19,214 bases of DNA. Origin: Gammaproteobacteria bacterium. GTDB taxonomy: Bacteria; Pseudomonadota; Gammaproteobacteria; Steroidobacterales; UBA11654. A program made the position numbers and the translations under genes. Of this stretch, positions 1-7,588 are shown in pieces; the stretch's first letter is position 1, and each line of letters starts with the position of its first letter. The stretch spans positions 1-19,214 of the forward strand of contig DTSX01000122.1 of assembly GCA_012965065.1 (NCBI GenBank). Reading direction: 5' to 3'. The notes beneath the pieces were generated by a model that worked only from the letters and a program-made list of their open reading frames with translations, was not told the DNA's origin and did not search any database.

Positions 1-202
1 GCCAGTTGGAATAACTTTTTAAGCCATCTCTCAACTCTGGTTCTTCGAGTATATTGACAAATGCAAATCGTCTTCCTGAAGCCTTTAAAATTCCGCAAAC
101 TTTTGCAGAAAAACCACACTGGGGAAAATCTGGGGTGCCTTTCATATAAAGCAATAATGGAAAATCTTTTAACTGTTCTTCGATCCGTAAATTAATCTCC
201 AT
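1..202 (-). CDS. grxD: Monothiol glutaredoxin, CGFS class (partial, C-terminus outside window)
   Basis: Only the first 67 residues are present; the gene continues past base 1. The translation carries the CGFS motif at residues 29-32 (context PQCGFSAK), preceded by a MKGTP segment and followed by the VNILEEPELRDGLKSYSNW block. Together these are diagnostic of Grx4/GrxD monothiol glutaredoxins. Family members are about 105-115 residues, so a little over half is visible. They bind a [2Fe-2S] cluster with glutathione, usually paired with BolA-type proteins, and act in cytoplasmic Fe-S cluster delivery. The ATG start is preceded by AGGTG about 8 bases upstream. A -10-like TATAAT lies 32 bases upstream of the start. 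The gene is divergent from the PuuD-like gene at 395. Identity is secure; the symbol is by family. Confidence 0.93.
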   Translation of the reverse strand, partial: MEINLRIEEQLKDFPLLLYMKGTPDFPQCGFSAKVCGILKASGRRFAFVNILEEPELRDGLKSYSNW

Positions 203-233
203 GAGTAACACCTACTGTTCTTGATGAATATCT

Positions 234-239
234 ATTATA
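234..239 (-). promoter_or_regulatory. Candidate -10 box for the glutaredoxin gene
   Basis: On the minus strand this is a perfect TATAAT. A TGGACA hexamer lies upstream with a long 19-base spacer, so the -35 match is weak. The predicted start of transcription is near 227, which gives a leader of about 25 bases that contains the AGGTG ribosome binding site. This is based on sequence pattern only. Confidence 0.4.
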
Positions 240-320
240 AATTTTATGACAGAGAAAGTGTCCATTATTTTCATTGGTTTCTGACTTACGCCTTCTATCA
301 AAAAGGAATAAAAAATTGTT

Positions 321-326
321 ATACTC
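321..326 (+). promoter_or_regulatory. Candidate extended -10 promoter for the PuuD-like membrane gene
   Basis: TATACT is preceded by TG one base upstream (TGT-TATACT), an extended -10 arrangement. No convincing -35 element is present. Transcription would begin near 333, leaving a leader of about 60 bases. AAGGG at 381-385 is the likely ribosome binding site, 9 bases before the ATG at 395. Confidence 0.4.
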
Positions 327-394
327 TTAGAGTTGCTATGTAGGAAAGGGAAAAGATCTTTAAATTATCAATTTTAAAAAAAGGGTAAACAATT

Positions 395-994
395 ATGAAT
401 CCACTAGATAAAATTTCAGGAACAATCGTTACCGGTCTCGTCATTTCGGTAGTCATTGCAGTCGGGACAAGTTTGACAGGAGCAAGTGCCGCCAATTCAC
501 TGGTCATTTGGCTTCACGTTGCTGCCGGTGTTACATGGATAGGCTTGCTCTATTATTTCAATTTTGTCCAGGCCCCTTCTATAGGGGAAGCTAATGCAGA
601 TGCTGAAGGCCCAGGTCCTGCAGCAATCACAAAATATGTTGCCCCAAGGGCACTCCTCTGGTTCCGTTGGGCGGCCTTGGTAACTTGGTTGTCCGGCGCA
701 TTATTCCTATTTCTAAATGGAACCCTTGGAGACGCTTTTGAACTTGGACTGCGAACAGGAAATCCCTATGCAACTACCATAGGTATTGGTGCTTGGCTGG
801 GAACCATTATGTTGTTCAATGTCTGGATTCTTATCTGGCCAAATCAGAAAAAAGTACTCGGGATAGTGGAAGCAACAGCTGAAGAAAAAGCTAGAGGTGC
901 TAGAATTGCATTTCTTGCATCCAGAACCAATACCATGCTGTCCATCCCAATGCTCATGAGCATGGTTGGCGCTGGTCACGGTTTCTTTATGTAA
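395..994 (+). CDS. Urate hydroxylase PuuD-like integral membrane protein (membrane domain only)
   Basis: This 199-residue protein has about five hydrophobic helices (near residues 10-30, 36-58, 88-108, 127-148 and 178-198). The block LHVAAGVTWIGLLYYFNFVQ (residues 40-59) and the RALLWFRWAA segment (85-94) are typical of the Urate_ox_N family, the membrane part of bacterial urate hydroxylase PuuD. Full PuuD carries a C-terminal cytochrome c domain with a CxxCH haem motif. This protein ends right after the last helix and has no CxxCH. It could use a separate cytochrome, or it could be a family member with another role; no other purine-degradation gene is in view. The start is supported by AAGGG 9 bases upstream. 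The gene ends before the terminator at 1016. Family assignment is fairly firm; urate as substrate is uncertain. Confidence 0.75.
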   Translation: MNPLDKISGTIVTGLVISVVIAVGTSLTGASAANSLVIWLHVAAGVTWIGLLYYFNFVQAPSIGEANADAEGPGPAAITKYVAPRALLWFRWAALVTWLSGALFLFLNGTLGDAFELGLRTGNPYATTIGIGAWLGTIMLFNVWILIWPNQKKVLGIVEATAEEKARGARIAFLASRTNTMLSIPMLMSMVGAGHGFFM

Positions 995-1015
995 GAATTA
1001 CCCTTATCCATCAAA

Positions 1016-1044
1016 AAGGCCCAGCTTGCTGGGCCTTCTTTTTT
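1016..1044. terminator. Bidirectional intrinsic terminator between convergent genes
   Basis: A 10-base-pair perfect stem pairs AAGGCCCAGC (1016-1025) with GCTGGGCCTT (1028-1037). The drawn loop is TT; in practice it is probably a CTTG tetraloop with 9 pairs. CTTTTTT follows on the plus strand. On the minus strand the same stem is followed by a TTT(TT)GA run, so it can end transcription of both the PuuD-like gene and the nine-gene operon. It abuts the yidC-like stop codon at 1043-1045. Confidence 0.88.
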
Positions 1045-2506
1045 AGGTTTTGTGTTTGACTACAAGAGCTTTGATCAATTGCAAACTGTTAGAAGCAGTC
1101 CAGTACAAGACCATACCTGCTGGGAAAGTGTAGAACAGAATAAAAAATGCCAAAGCCATTAAATACAATTTTATTTGTTGCTGTTTCAACAAATCACCTT
1201 GTAAATGTTTGTCCTGAAAATTGAGGGCGCTTAAGGCTGTAATCAAGGTCATTAATAACGGCAATAAATTAAATGTCCCACCAAAGTAAGGGATGACAAA
1301 TGGTAGATTCATCCATTGGTCTGGTCTGGATAAATCATTAATCCATAAAAAACCTTGCCCTTTGAGCATGATACTTTCACCTAACATGTCAAAAACGGCA
1401 ATAAAAATTGGGATCTGAATCAATAAACCAGCCAAACTCTTGACCGTGAACATTGGGCTAATCCCTTTTTCTTGGTAAAGAGCAAGCGTCCTTTGATGAG
1501 CTTCTTCACCGGTGTAGTTTGTTTTTATCTTTTTCAATCTCGGTTGAAGCCAAGCCTGAATTGCATTAACTTCTTGCTGCCACCTTTCAGCGACATTTGA
1601 TAAAGGGTACAGAAGTATTTTAATGATGAGAGCCAACAAGATGATGGAAATACCAAGGTTGCCTACCCAGGTAAAAACCCATGATAGAATCATCTGAAAA
1701 CCGAAACATATCCATCGGAGCCAATCCCACAATGCGGTGTAGAGCAGATGTTTGAGTTGAGAAGAAACACGCATGAGAGCCGAACGTTCGATAGGACCCA
1801 AATAAAGAATGAAGTGATACTCTCCAGATTCTGAATTCGAGGCCAGAGCAAACGCATTTGAATTCGGATCAATTTCTTGGATTGAATAAGATTGAATCGT
1901 TTCACCCGGAGAAATCAGGAAAGACCAAAATCGGCTTCTGGCCCCATGCCATAATTTCTCTGAGTGATTTTGGATTGTTTTATGCTTCATTTCCTCGATG
2001 CCTTTGGGCGAAAAAGAAATTAAGCTAGTGCCATTGTACAGACCGCCCAAGCCGACGATATCTTCAGGGAGAAGCATTTTGTTTGCTCTGATTTTGATTG
2101 TTATGGGCTTGGAAGAAGAAATCTTCAATTCAAGCTTATGAGATGATTTCGAGATTCTGTACGACAATCTGGTAACAGGATGGGTAAGACCGTTTTTCAG
2201 TTGAAATAACAACTCTACATTCTCAGTATTGTCTATAGTTTTTGCCTCAAAAAAATCCTCTTCAATAAATTGAAGCTGTTCTATGGAAAAAAAATTCTCC
2301 CCTTTGTTCATTAAATTTACGTCAATTTTGTTCTCATCGTCGCAACTCGGATAACAAACTGTCCAAACTTTTGGCAAGGGTCGATTTTGGTCAAATTCCA
2401 TCTCTTGGAAAGGTGTATCAATAAACAGAGCCTCTGCAGATACAAACGTGGGTAAAATTGATACAGTCAAAAGCAAAATTATTGCAATTATGTTGCTTGT
2501 CTTCAT
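1043..2506 (-). CDS. YidC/Oxa1-family membrane insertase, diverged paralogue
   Basis: This 487-residue protein is last in the phosphonate operon. A signal-anchor helix (residues 1-24) is followed by a periplasmic domain (about 25-250) that is smaller and unlike that of E. coli YidC (548 residues in total). The conserved Oxa1 core lies at about 255-485, with helices near 262-282, 284-301, 350-373, 405-428 and 445-472. Core hallmarks are LLYPLSN (298-304), IQAWLQPRLKKIK (316-328), LIQIPIFIAVF (362-372), FLWINDLSRPD (386-396) and FPAGMVLYWTASN (461-473). YidC inserts or folds inner-membrane proteins. The groove position that is arginine in E. coli YidC (R366) is lysine here (K296). The ATG overlaps the preceding stop as ATGA, which implies translational coupling. 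It is not in the usual rpmH-rnpA-yidC context, so I infer an accessory insertase serving this operon. The housekeeping copy, if any, is not in the window. Confidence 0.9.
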   Translation of the reverse strand: MKTSNIIAIILLLTVSILPTFVSAEALFIDTPFQEMEFDQNRPLPKVWTVCYPSCDDENKIDVNLMNKGENFFSIEQLQFIEEDFFEAKTIDNTENVELLFQLKNGLTHPVTRLSYRISKSSHKLELKISSSKPITIKIRANKMLLPEDIVGLGGLYNGTSLISFSPKGIEEMKHKTIQNHSEKLWHGARSRFWSFLISPGETIQSYSIQEIDPNSNAFALASNSESGEYHFILYLGPIERSALMRVSSQLKHLLYTALWDWLRWICFGFQMILSWVFTWVGNLGISIILLALIIKILLYPLSNVAERWQQEVNAIQAWLQPRLKKIKTNYTGEEAHQRTLALYQEKGISPMFTVKSLAGLLIQIPIFIAVFDMLGESIMLKGQGFLWINDLSRPDQWMNLPFVIPYFGGTFNLLPLLMTLITALSALNFQDKHLQGDLLKQQQIKLYLMALAFFILFYTFPAGMVLYWTASNSLQLIKALVVKHKT

Positions 2507-4308
2507 TTGTAAAATCGCTTCATTTCCTTCATCGCGGATTCCAGTAAACCCTTATCGAGATCCCCTGAACTGATGGGCAGATAATCTTGATTCAATACTT
2601 CATAATAAGCGCCGTAAGAAACAACCACCTTATCACCGTAAACTATGGCGTAGGAATCATAACTTCCCGTTACCAAAAATTTCCAAGACTCACCACTAAA
2701 TAGATTAAAACCACTGCTGTAATCGCTTTCTGGATTGGAGCAGCCAAGGACTTCAGTGAGCAAAGTAGGCACTATATCGTTGTGTGAAGTTCGTTGAGAA
2801 AATTCTTTGGGTTCCTTGTCTGGCCAAAGGATAAACAATGGAGTTTTCAATTGGGCACGGCTGTAGTTGCTGGCATGCCCATAATAACCGGTGTCATAGT
2901 CATTCAGCTCGTATCCATGATCCGAAGTTATAATGATTACAGTTTCTTTTTGCAAACCACTACCCTTCAAGGACTCTAGTACCGTATTGATCTCTGAGTC
3001 TACAAATAGAATGGATTGAGTATAACGCCCAACTTCTTTAAGGTGCTCATCCGTTTGCTTGGTCAGGAACTGTTCTGGAATAAGATTAAAATCTATCACA
3101 TCAATGGCGTTCATGGGTGGGTCGTAATGGAGGTAACTGAAAAATGGCCGTTCGGATTTGTACTTTGACAGCCACTCCAACCATTTTGTTGTGACCAAAC
3201 GGTTACTCTCCTTCTCCAAAGGACTGAGTTTTTTTACATTCAAATCATTTACCCGAGCAAAGGCGGTTCTATCCAAAACAGTGGGACTGCCAAATCCTGC
3301 TGAACTGATCCCCAGCACCTGGTATTGATGATCCATAAATTTATCAATTAAAATCGATGAACGCTGGTTGTCGTGAAACGTCCGCCAATAGGTTGAGGGT
3401 ATCCCATAAAAGATAGAAAACGCACCCATTCTGGAGGATGTGCCACCACTGTAATGGTTGTTAAATTGGATGGCTTTTTCTTTAAATTTTTCGATGGTTG
3501 GGGTTATTTTTGGGTCAACCATTTCAGGTCTTAAGGCATCGACCACAATCATGAGCACATTCAATGGCTTACTCGATTTTTCAGAGCAGGTCATAGGTTT
3601 TATTGGATAACTCAGTTCTTCGGCAAAAGCTTCACCCAGTTTTTTAACAACCCTCTCATTCCTAAGAGCTTCGGAGTCGATCCATCCCAACCGGGCTAAA
3701 TCACGTTTTGCATGCAACGGGCGATATGCCGGTAGGTACCTTGTAAAACCTGTAATGGCATTGTAGTAAGTTGCATCTGCCCATATGTGTAGGCCTTGGA
3801 CATACCCCCAACAAATCAAAATCAACCAAGCAATTTGTTTGCCGTATAAAGGTTTTTTTTCTGCACGCTTCAGCCGGCTGAACAATTGGTTTGCGAGCAT
3901 CGACTCAAACACTAAAACAACTAGGAACTGGATAGTAATCAATACATAGGTGAGTGGGTTAAACAGAACACCGGTCAGTAAACTTAAATGGTATCTATTT
4001 TCAGCAAAAAAATTTGCATCCACTATCAATGAAGTATTGATGAATGTGGCAAAGAGTATGGCCAGAAAAAAAATTAGGCGTTTGTTTGGAACAATTAAAC
4101 TAAGGGGCATCAACAGTAATACAATTGGCAGGTTACTCAAGATTATGAAGTGTGTAACCGAGGCCAAGGGAACATAACTGAGAGCCAAGGCATCCGCTGG
4201 GAACGAGTAAAAAAACAGGTAACGGAGCCCAATTAGAGTGGCAATGAAACTATTGATCAGTCCAAACCAACCAAGCCATCGCAACAATATTTTTTTCTGC
4301 GTCCCCAT
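2503..4308 (-). CDS. YejM/PbgA-like inner-membrane protein (DUF3413 plus alkaline-phosphatase-fold domain)
   Basis: This 601-residue protein is close to the length of E. coli YejM (586). The N-terminal DUF3413 part starts with RWLGWFGLINS (10-20) and has five hydrophobic helices within residues 11-175. The periplasmic sulfatase/alkaline-phosphatase-like domain spans about 248-560. It contains MIVVDALRPEMV (253-264, putative metal ligand D257), SGGTSSRMGAFSIFYG (287-302), TSDHGYEL (461-468, metal ligands D463 and H464), YGHASNYSRAQLKTPLF (476-492) and SHNDIVPTLL (508-517). YejM regulates LPS synthesis through LapB/FtsH; relatives LtaS and EptA transfer phospho-groups. The GGTSS stretch aligns roughly with the catalytic-threonine region of LtaS (GKTSD), so enzymatic activity is possible. 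It lies 11 bases after the glycerophosphotransferase-like gene and overlaps the YidC start by 4 bases. I infer an accessory paralogue acting in envelope modification. Confidence 0.87.
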   Translation of the reverse strand: MGTQKKILLRWLGWFGLINSFIATLIGLRYLFFYSFPADALALSYVPLASVTHFIILSNLPIVLLLMPLSLIVPNKRLIFFLAILFATFINTSLIVDANFFAENRYHLSLLTGVLFNPLTYVLITIQFLVVLVFESMLANQLFSRLKRAEKKPLYGKQIAWLILICWGYVQGLHIWADATYYNAITGFTRYLPAYRPLHAKRDLARLGWIDSEALRNERVVKKLGEAFAEELSYPIKPMTCSEKSSKPLNVLMIVVDALRPEMVDPKITPTIEKFKEKAIQFNNHYSGGTSSRMGAFSIFYGIPSTYWRTFHDNQRSSILIDKFMDHQYQVLGISSAGFGSPTVLDRTAFARVNDLNVKKLSPLEKESNRLVTTKWLEWLSKYKSERPFFSYLHYDPPMNAIDVIDFNLIPEQFLTKQTDEHLKEVGRYTQSILFVDSEINTVLESLKGSGLQKETVIIITSDHGYELNDYDTGYYGHASNYSRAQLKTPLFILWPDKEPKEFSQRTSHNDIVPTLLTEVLGCSNPESDYSSGFNLFSGESWKFLVTGSYDSYAIVYGDKVVVSYGAYYEVLNQDYLPISSGDLDKGLLESAMKEMKRFYK

Positions 4309-4319
4309 AAATTCGACAA

Positions 4320-5444
4320 TTACTTCAGTAACTTTATTATTTCCTTGGGACCAACGTTTCGCGTTTGGCCCAAATTATACACCCACTGCTCTCTGATGCT
4401 TTTTATCTCGGTCATGATTTGATCTGTTTGAGAAATCACCTCGTTTATTTTCTCTGAAATTCCATCTATGTCATCGGGCAAAATGATTTTGCCTACTTTA
4501 TTACGTATCCATGATTCGAAAGGCTCGATTCCCAACTCTTGCCACTTTGGGTTTCTTACTCTAGGAGGAAGGTCGATAAATATTACCGGTTTACCCAGAC
4601 CGAGAGAGTATTCAATGGAAATACCAGACCAGTCGGTAATAAGTAGCTGAGACCTAAATAGAGATTCATTTTCACTCATTGACAAAATCAAATTAAATTT
4701 TGGATGATCACTAAAATTTGCCTGTAAACCCTGCAAAACACCCGGGGTTCTTTTGACTGTCTCGTAGTGTGGCCTTACAGTGAGCGTGTGGCCTTGATCA
4801 AGTATGGCCTTACAAAGCTTGGAACCAATTGTATTGAGTATACTTTGATCTCCCCAAGTTGGTGCCAACAGGACATGAACCTCTTCATTTTGGGGGGGGT
4901 GAACTGCATTCTCCATTAAGGCCTCTAAACGATTGCTGCCGTATGGAATGAGATTTTTTTTCTTCAAATCATAGATCTGCTCTCTGGCTCTGATTTCTTT
5001 TGCTTGATGTGGTCCTGCACAAAGAAGGCTGTCGTAGTGATCAAATGAATTGGAGTTATCAACCATGTGTGTGCTGGTCAAACTATGAAACAGATACACA
5101 TAATGAACAGGGTGAACGGATCGCTTTAATTCAAAATTATTCAAGTCCATCATAGTTAATACCAATAGTTCGGCTTCCAGGTACTGGAAAAAAATGGTTC
5201 GTAAAAAGCCTTCAGGAATCCAAAAACCTTTTACATAGGGATTGCCGGTTTGCAACCCCGGGTCATTGTGATCGGATGATACATAGCAAATACGTTGCTT
5301 ATATTCTTCAGTTAATCCTGTCACCAAGGGTTCAAGGTGATGCCAATCTTGGTAACTTTCTGCAAAAATTACGATTCTTTTTTCGACAGGATCAAGTTTT
5401 TTAAATTTTTGGTATTCTTGCCAATGTGATAACCAATTAAACAC
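4320..5444 (-). CDS. CDP-glycerol glycerophosphotransferase-family (TagB/TagF-like) protein
   Basis: This 374-residue soluble GT-B-like protein starts at GTG. The N-terminal half carries HYVYLFHSLTSTHM (114-127, with the histidine expected in the catalytic region) and FDHYDSLLCAGPH (134-146). The C-terminal half has LLAPTWG (192-198), RPHYE (224-228), LLITDWSGISIEYSLGLGKP (267-286) and VIFIDLP (287-293). The RPH and DWSG-EY-KPVIFID signatures define the CDP-glycerol glycerophosphotransferase family, which moves polyol-phosphate groups from CDP-activated donors to surface polymers or lipids. Downstream of a CMP-AEP-type cytidylyltransferase, I infer it transfers AEP (or another phospho-group) from a CMP-linked donor to an envelope acceptor. 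No Shine-Dalgarno sequence is obvious. It starts 11 bases after the small membrane gene, so coupling is likely. No membrane helix is visible; association with the inner face of the membrane is likely. Confidence 0.82.
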   Translation of the reverse strand: MFNWLSHWQEYQKFKKLDPVEKRIVIFAESYQDWHHLEPLVTGLTEEYKQRICYVSSDHNDPGLQTGNPYVKGFWIPEGFLRTIFFQYLEAELLVLTMMDLNNFELKRSVHPVHYVYLFHSLTSTHMVDNSNSFDHYDSLLCAGPHQAKEIRAREQIYDLKKKNLIPYGSNRLEALMENAVHPPQNEEVHVLLAPTWGDQSILNTIGSKLCKAILDQGHTLTVRPHYETVKRTPGVLQGLQANFSDHPKFNLILSMSENESLFRSQLLITDWSGISIEYSLGLGKPVIFIDLPPRVRNPKWQELGIEPFESWIRNKVGKIILPDDIDGISEKINEVISQTDQIMTEIKSIREQWVYNLGQTRNVGPKEIIKLLK

Positions 5445-5455
5445 AATTAACGGTT

Positions 5456-5674
5456 TTATCGTTCCTTATTATGTTCTTGAGGTGTTTTCCTGAAAAAGGA
5501 CTTTAATTTATACCAATAGGTTTTGACAACCAGACCCAGCGTTGCAAGCATCCCTATCACAGCTGAGAGCAGCATGCTGCCTGTGCTGGGATCCAAATAA
5601 GCCTGAACAGGCTCGATAAAGCCAACACTTACAAATGCAATCAGTAACACTGAGTTCCTTACATTCTCGCTCAT
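5456..5674 (-). CDS. Small conserved membrane protein of polysaccharide loci
   Basis: This 72-residue protein has a hydrophobic N-terminal stretch (residues 8-24, possibly a signal sequence ending at VQA) and then YLDPSTGSMLLSAVIGMLAT (26-45). A second hydrophobic helix runs to about 50, and a basic tail KTYWYKLKSFFRK (51-63) follows. The YLDPxTGSMLLQ...KxYWxxLKxFF pattern recurs in unnamed small proteins encoded beside sulfatase-like and glycosyltransferase genes in surface-polymer clusters. That association is from memory, and no function is known to me. The start is well supported by GGGAG upstream. It sits between the cytidylyltransferase (72-base gap) and the glycerophosphotransferase-like gene (11-base gap). 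A role as a membrane adaptor for the transferase is speculation. Confidence 0.75.
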   Translation of the reverse strand: MSENVRNSVLLIAFVSVGFIEPVQAYLDPSTGSMLLSAVIGMLATLGLVVKTYWYKLKSFFRKTPQEHNKER

Positions 5675-5746
5675 GCTTTGCTCCCTTGGATGTTTGATGC
5701 CAATTCTAATCGATTATAAAAAAAAACAGAGAGATTTATCTCAATA

Positions 5747-6484
5747 TTATTTTTCCTTAACTTTGATCATTGGATATATTTCATCCCTAGCTCTTTTTAA
5801 ATGAACTTCATCATCAATCTCTGCCCAGACTAGATCTTCAATTACCAGACAATCAATATCAATCTCTTTAGCAGCAGCAACCAATGCGTCAGTTTCGTAA
5901 TCGTAGAAAAGCGAATGTACAAATTGTTCTTTTGCATGGCGCTGCATACAGGCAAAAAGTTTAGGACTAACTTTTACTATCCCCACAAGTTCCCCACTTG
6001 GCTCGCTGTTAAGTTGTTCTTTTTCTTTCGACATACCAACCAAATGATTATCTTTGGTTTCAACAAAAACTTCATCGCCTGATTTAGTAAATCCAGAGAG
6101 CAAAATGCATTCGTCGGATGGAGAATTGATCACAGCTTTAAGGGCTTTTTCTTCGTAGATAATGTCCGATTCAAGCAGTAAAAAAAGACCGTTCACATAT
6201 TCCCTGACACAGTATAGGGAGTACATTGTGCCTGAATTCTCAAACTCCTGATTCCAAATTGTTTGGATATTACCTGGGTATTTCTCGGTCAGGATTTCAA
6301 AATTCTGTGGCTCATAGCCTGTTACTATCCAGATTCTTTCAATCCCATGTTTTAATAACTTCCTGATCGATTCTTCAATAATTGGGTGACGGTCAAAAAT
6401 AATGAAACCTTTTGGTTTTTCGGCCATAGCATCGGACAATCGTGTTCCCATCCCAGCTGCCAATATGACGGCTTCTTTGATCAT
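5747..6484 (-). CDS. pntC: PntC-type CMP-AEP cytidylyltransferase (NTP transferase)
   Basis: This 245-residue nucleotidyltransferase has an intact nucleotide-binding signature, LAAGMGTRL (8-16) with EKPKG (22-26). It also has TGYEPQNFE (55-63), a TMYSLY segment (86-91), LLLESDIIYEE (102-112), SGFTKSGDEVFVE (130-142) and a closing WAEIDDEVHLKRA (220-232). The combination of TMYSLY, ESD and SGDEVFVE resembles the cytidylyltransferase domain of PntC, which converts AEP and CTP into CMP-AEP. In some bacteria PntC is fused to an AEP transaminase. Here the transaminase is the separate gene immediately upstream, with only 3 bases between the stop and this ATG. That context makes AEP the most likely substrate; phosphocholine-type cytidylyltransferases are the main alternative. 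It is predicted cytoplasmic. The symbol covers the cytidylyltransferase domain only. Confidence 0.8.
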   Translation of the reverse strand: MIKEAVILAAGMGTRLSDAMAEKPKGFIIFDRHPIIEESIRKLLKHGIERIWIVTGYEPQNFEILTEKYPGNIQTIWNQEFENSGTMYSLYCVREYVNGLFLLLESDIIYEEKALKAVINSPSDECILLSGFTKSGDEVFVETKDNHLVGMSKEKEQLNSEPSGELVGIVKVSPKLFACMQRHAKEQFVHSLFYDYETDALVAAAKEIDIDCLVIEDLVWAEIDDEVHLKRARDEIYPMIKVKEK

Positions 6485-6487
6485 TTT

Positions 6488-7588
6488 TTACGGCCCAAGA
6501 AATTCATTAAACAAGGCGCAAAGTAGCTTGATTTTCTCTTCGGTAATCTCACCCATAGTTGAAATCCTGAAAATGGTTTCACTTAAATTTCCCTGCCCTT
6601 GATAGATAACAAAACCATTGGTTTTGAGGAAAGCATGCAACGCTGCATAGGAAACCCCAGTTGGCAGGAGGTAGGAATAGAGCACTGAAGAATAATCAGC
6701 AGTTGGAAGCAGTGTCTTGACCCCTAATTCCGACAAACTGCCTGCGATTCTTTTAGCTCGGGAATCAAATAAACGGTTGCGCTGATGCCATCCACCAGAA
6801 TCAAAGAACTCATCCAGTGCAACTTTGAATGCAAATGCTACATGGGTAGCAGGGGTAAAAGGGGAAAAACCATCTGCGTATTGAGCTTGAAAATAATCAA
6901 ACAAATTAAAATAGACCGTGCTTGGTTCTGTTAGAGTATTTGACCATACATCTGGATGGGCCATGACGAAGGAAATGCCAGGAGCGCCGTGAAGGCATTT
7001 GTTAGCCGTTGCAGCCAGTGCCGCTAGGTTGATTTCTTCTCCCAGGATCTTCTCTGCCCCGAAACTGCTTACGGCATCTAAAAAGATTCGAACATTATGA
7101 TCTTTGCAAACCTTTCCAATTTCAACAAGTGGATTCAATCGTCCTGTAGTGGTTTCATGATGAACCAAAACAAGATTCTCAATTTCTTGGCATTCGCTAA
7201 GTTTTTTGTCAATCAAGTCAACGTCAATTGGTTTTTCCCAATCAAATTTGAGAATTTTGTAGTCGCGATTAGACGCTTTTAATATCCGTTCCATCCTAGC
7301 TCCATAAACACCATTATCAATGACCAACGTGGCCGAACCTTTGGGGATGAAAGTAGTTAGCATTGCCTCAACAGCACCGGTACCGGAAGCAGTTAAAAGC
7401 ACCGATCGGTAATTGCAGCTAGACAATCCGGAATAAACTTCGCCCAATCTCTTGTTAATGTGTTGAACAAGTTCTGCAAATTCTAATTCACGATGACAAA
7501 CATCCTTTCCAGAAAGTGCCTCTCGAACTCTTTGGCTCAAATTTACCGGTCCAGGGTTCAGTAAAATTTCGCTGCCAGATTTATTCAT
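6488..7588 (-). CDS. phnW: 2-aminoethylphosphonate transaminase (class V aminotransferase)
   Basis: At 366 residues this matches the usual length of AEP:pyruvate transaminases. It begins with LLNPGPVNLSQRVREAL (9-25) and CHREL (31-35). TASGTGAVEAM (66-76) forms the phosphate-binding part of the PLP site. HHETTTGRLNP (143-153), FLDAVSSFGAE (169-179, with D171 expected to pair with the PLP ring nitrogen) and ATANKCLHGAPGISFV (193-208, lysine K197 as Schiff base) follow. The order and spacing match PhnW. Between a phosphonopyruvate decarboxylase and a CMP-AEP-type cytidylyltransferase it most likely works in the biosynthetic direction, turning phosphonoacetaldehyde into AEP. Its ATG directly follows the decarboxylase TGA with no gap. 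The symbol is by family; the classical phnW product is catabolic. Confidence 0.88.
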   Translation of the reverse strand: MNKSGSEILLNPGPVNLSQRVREALSGKDVCHRELEFAELVQHINKRLGEVYSGLSSCNYRSVLLTASGTGAVEAMLTTFIPKGSATLVIDNGVYGARMERILKASNRDYKILKFDWEKPIDVDLIDKKLSECQEIENLVLVHHETTTGRLNPLVEIGKVCKDHNVRIFLDAVSSFGAEKILGEEINLAALAATANKCLHGAPGISFVMAHPDVWSNTLTEPSTVYFNLFDYFQAQYADGFSPFTPATHVAFAFKVALDEFFDSGGWHQRNRLFDSRAKRIAGSLSELGVKTLLPTADYSSVLYSYLLPTGVSYAALHAFLKTNGFVIYQGQGNLSETIFRISTMGEITEEKIKLLCALFNEFLGP

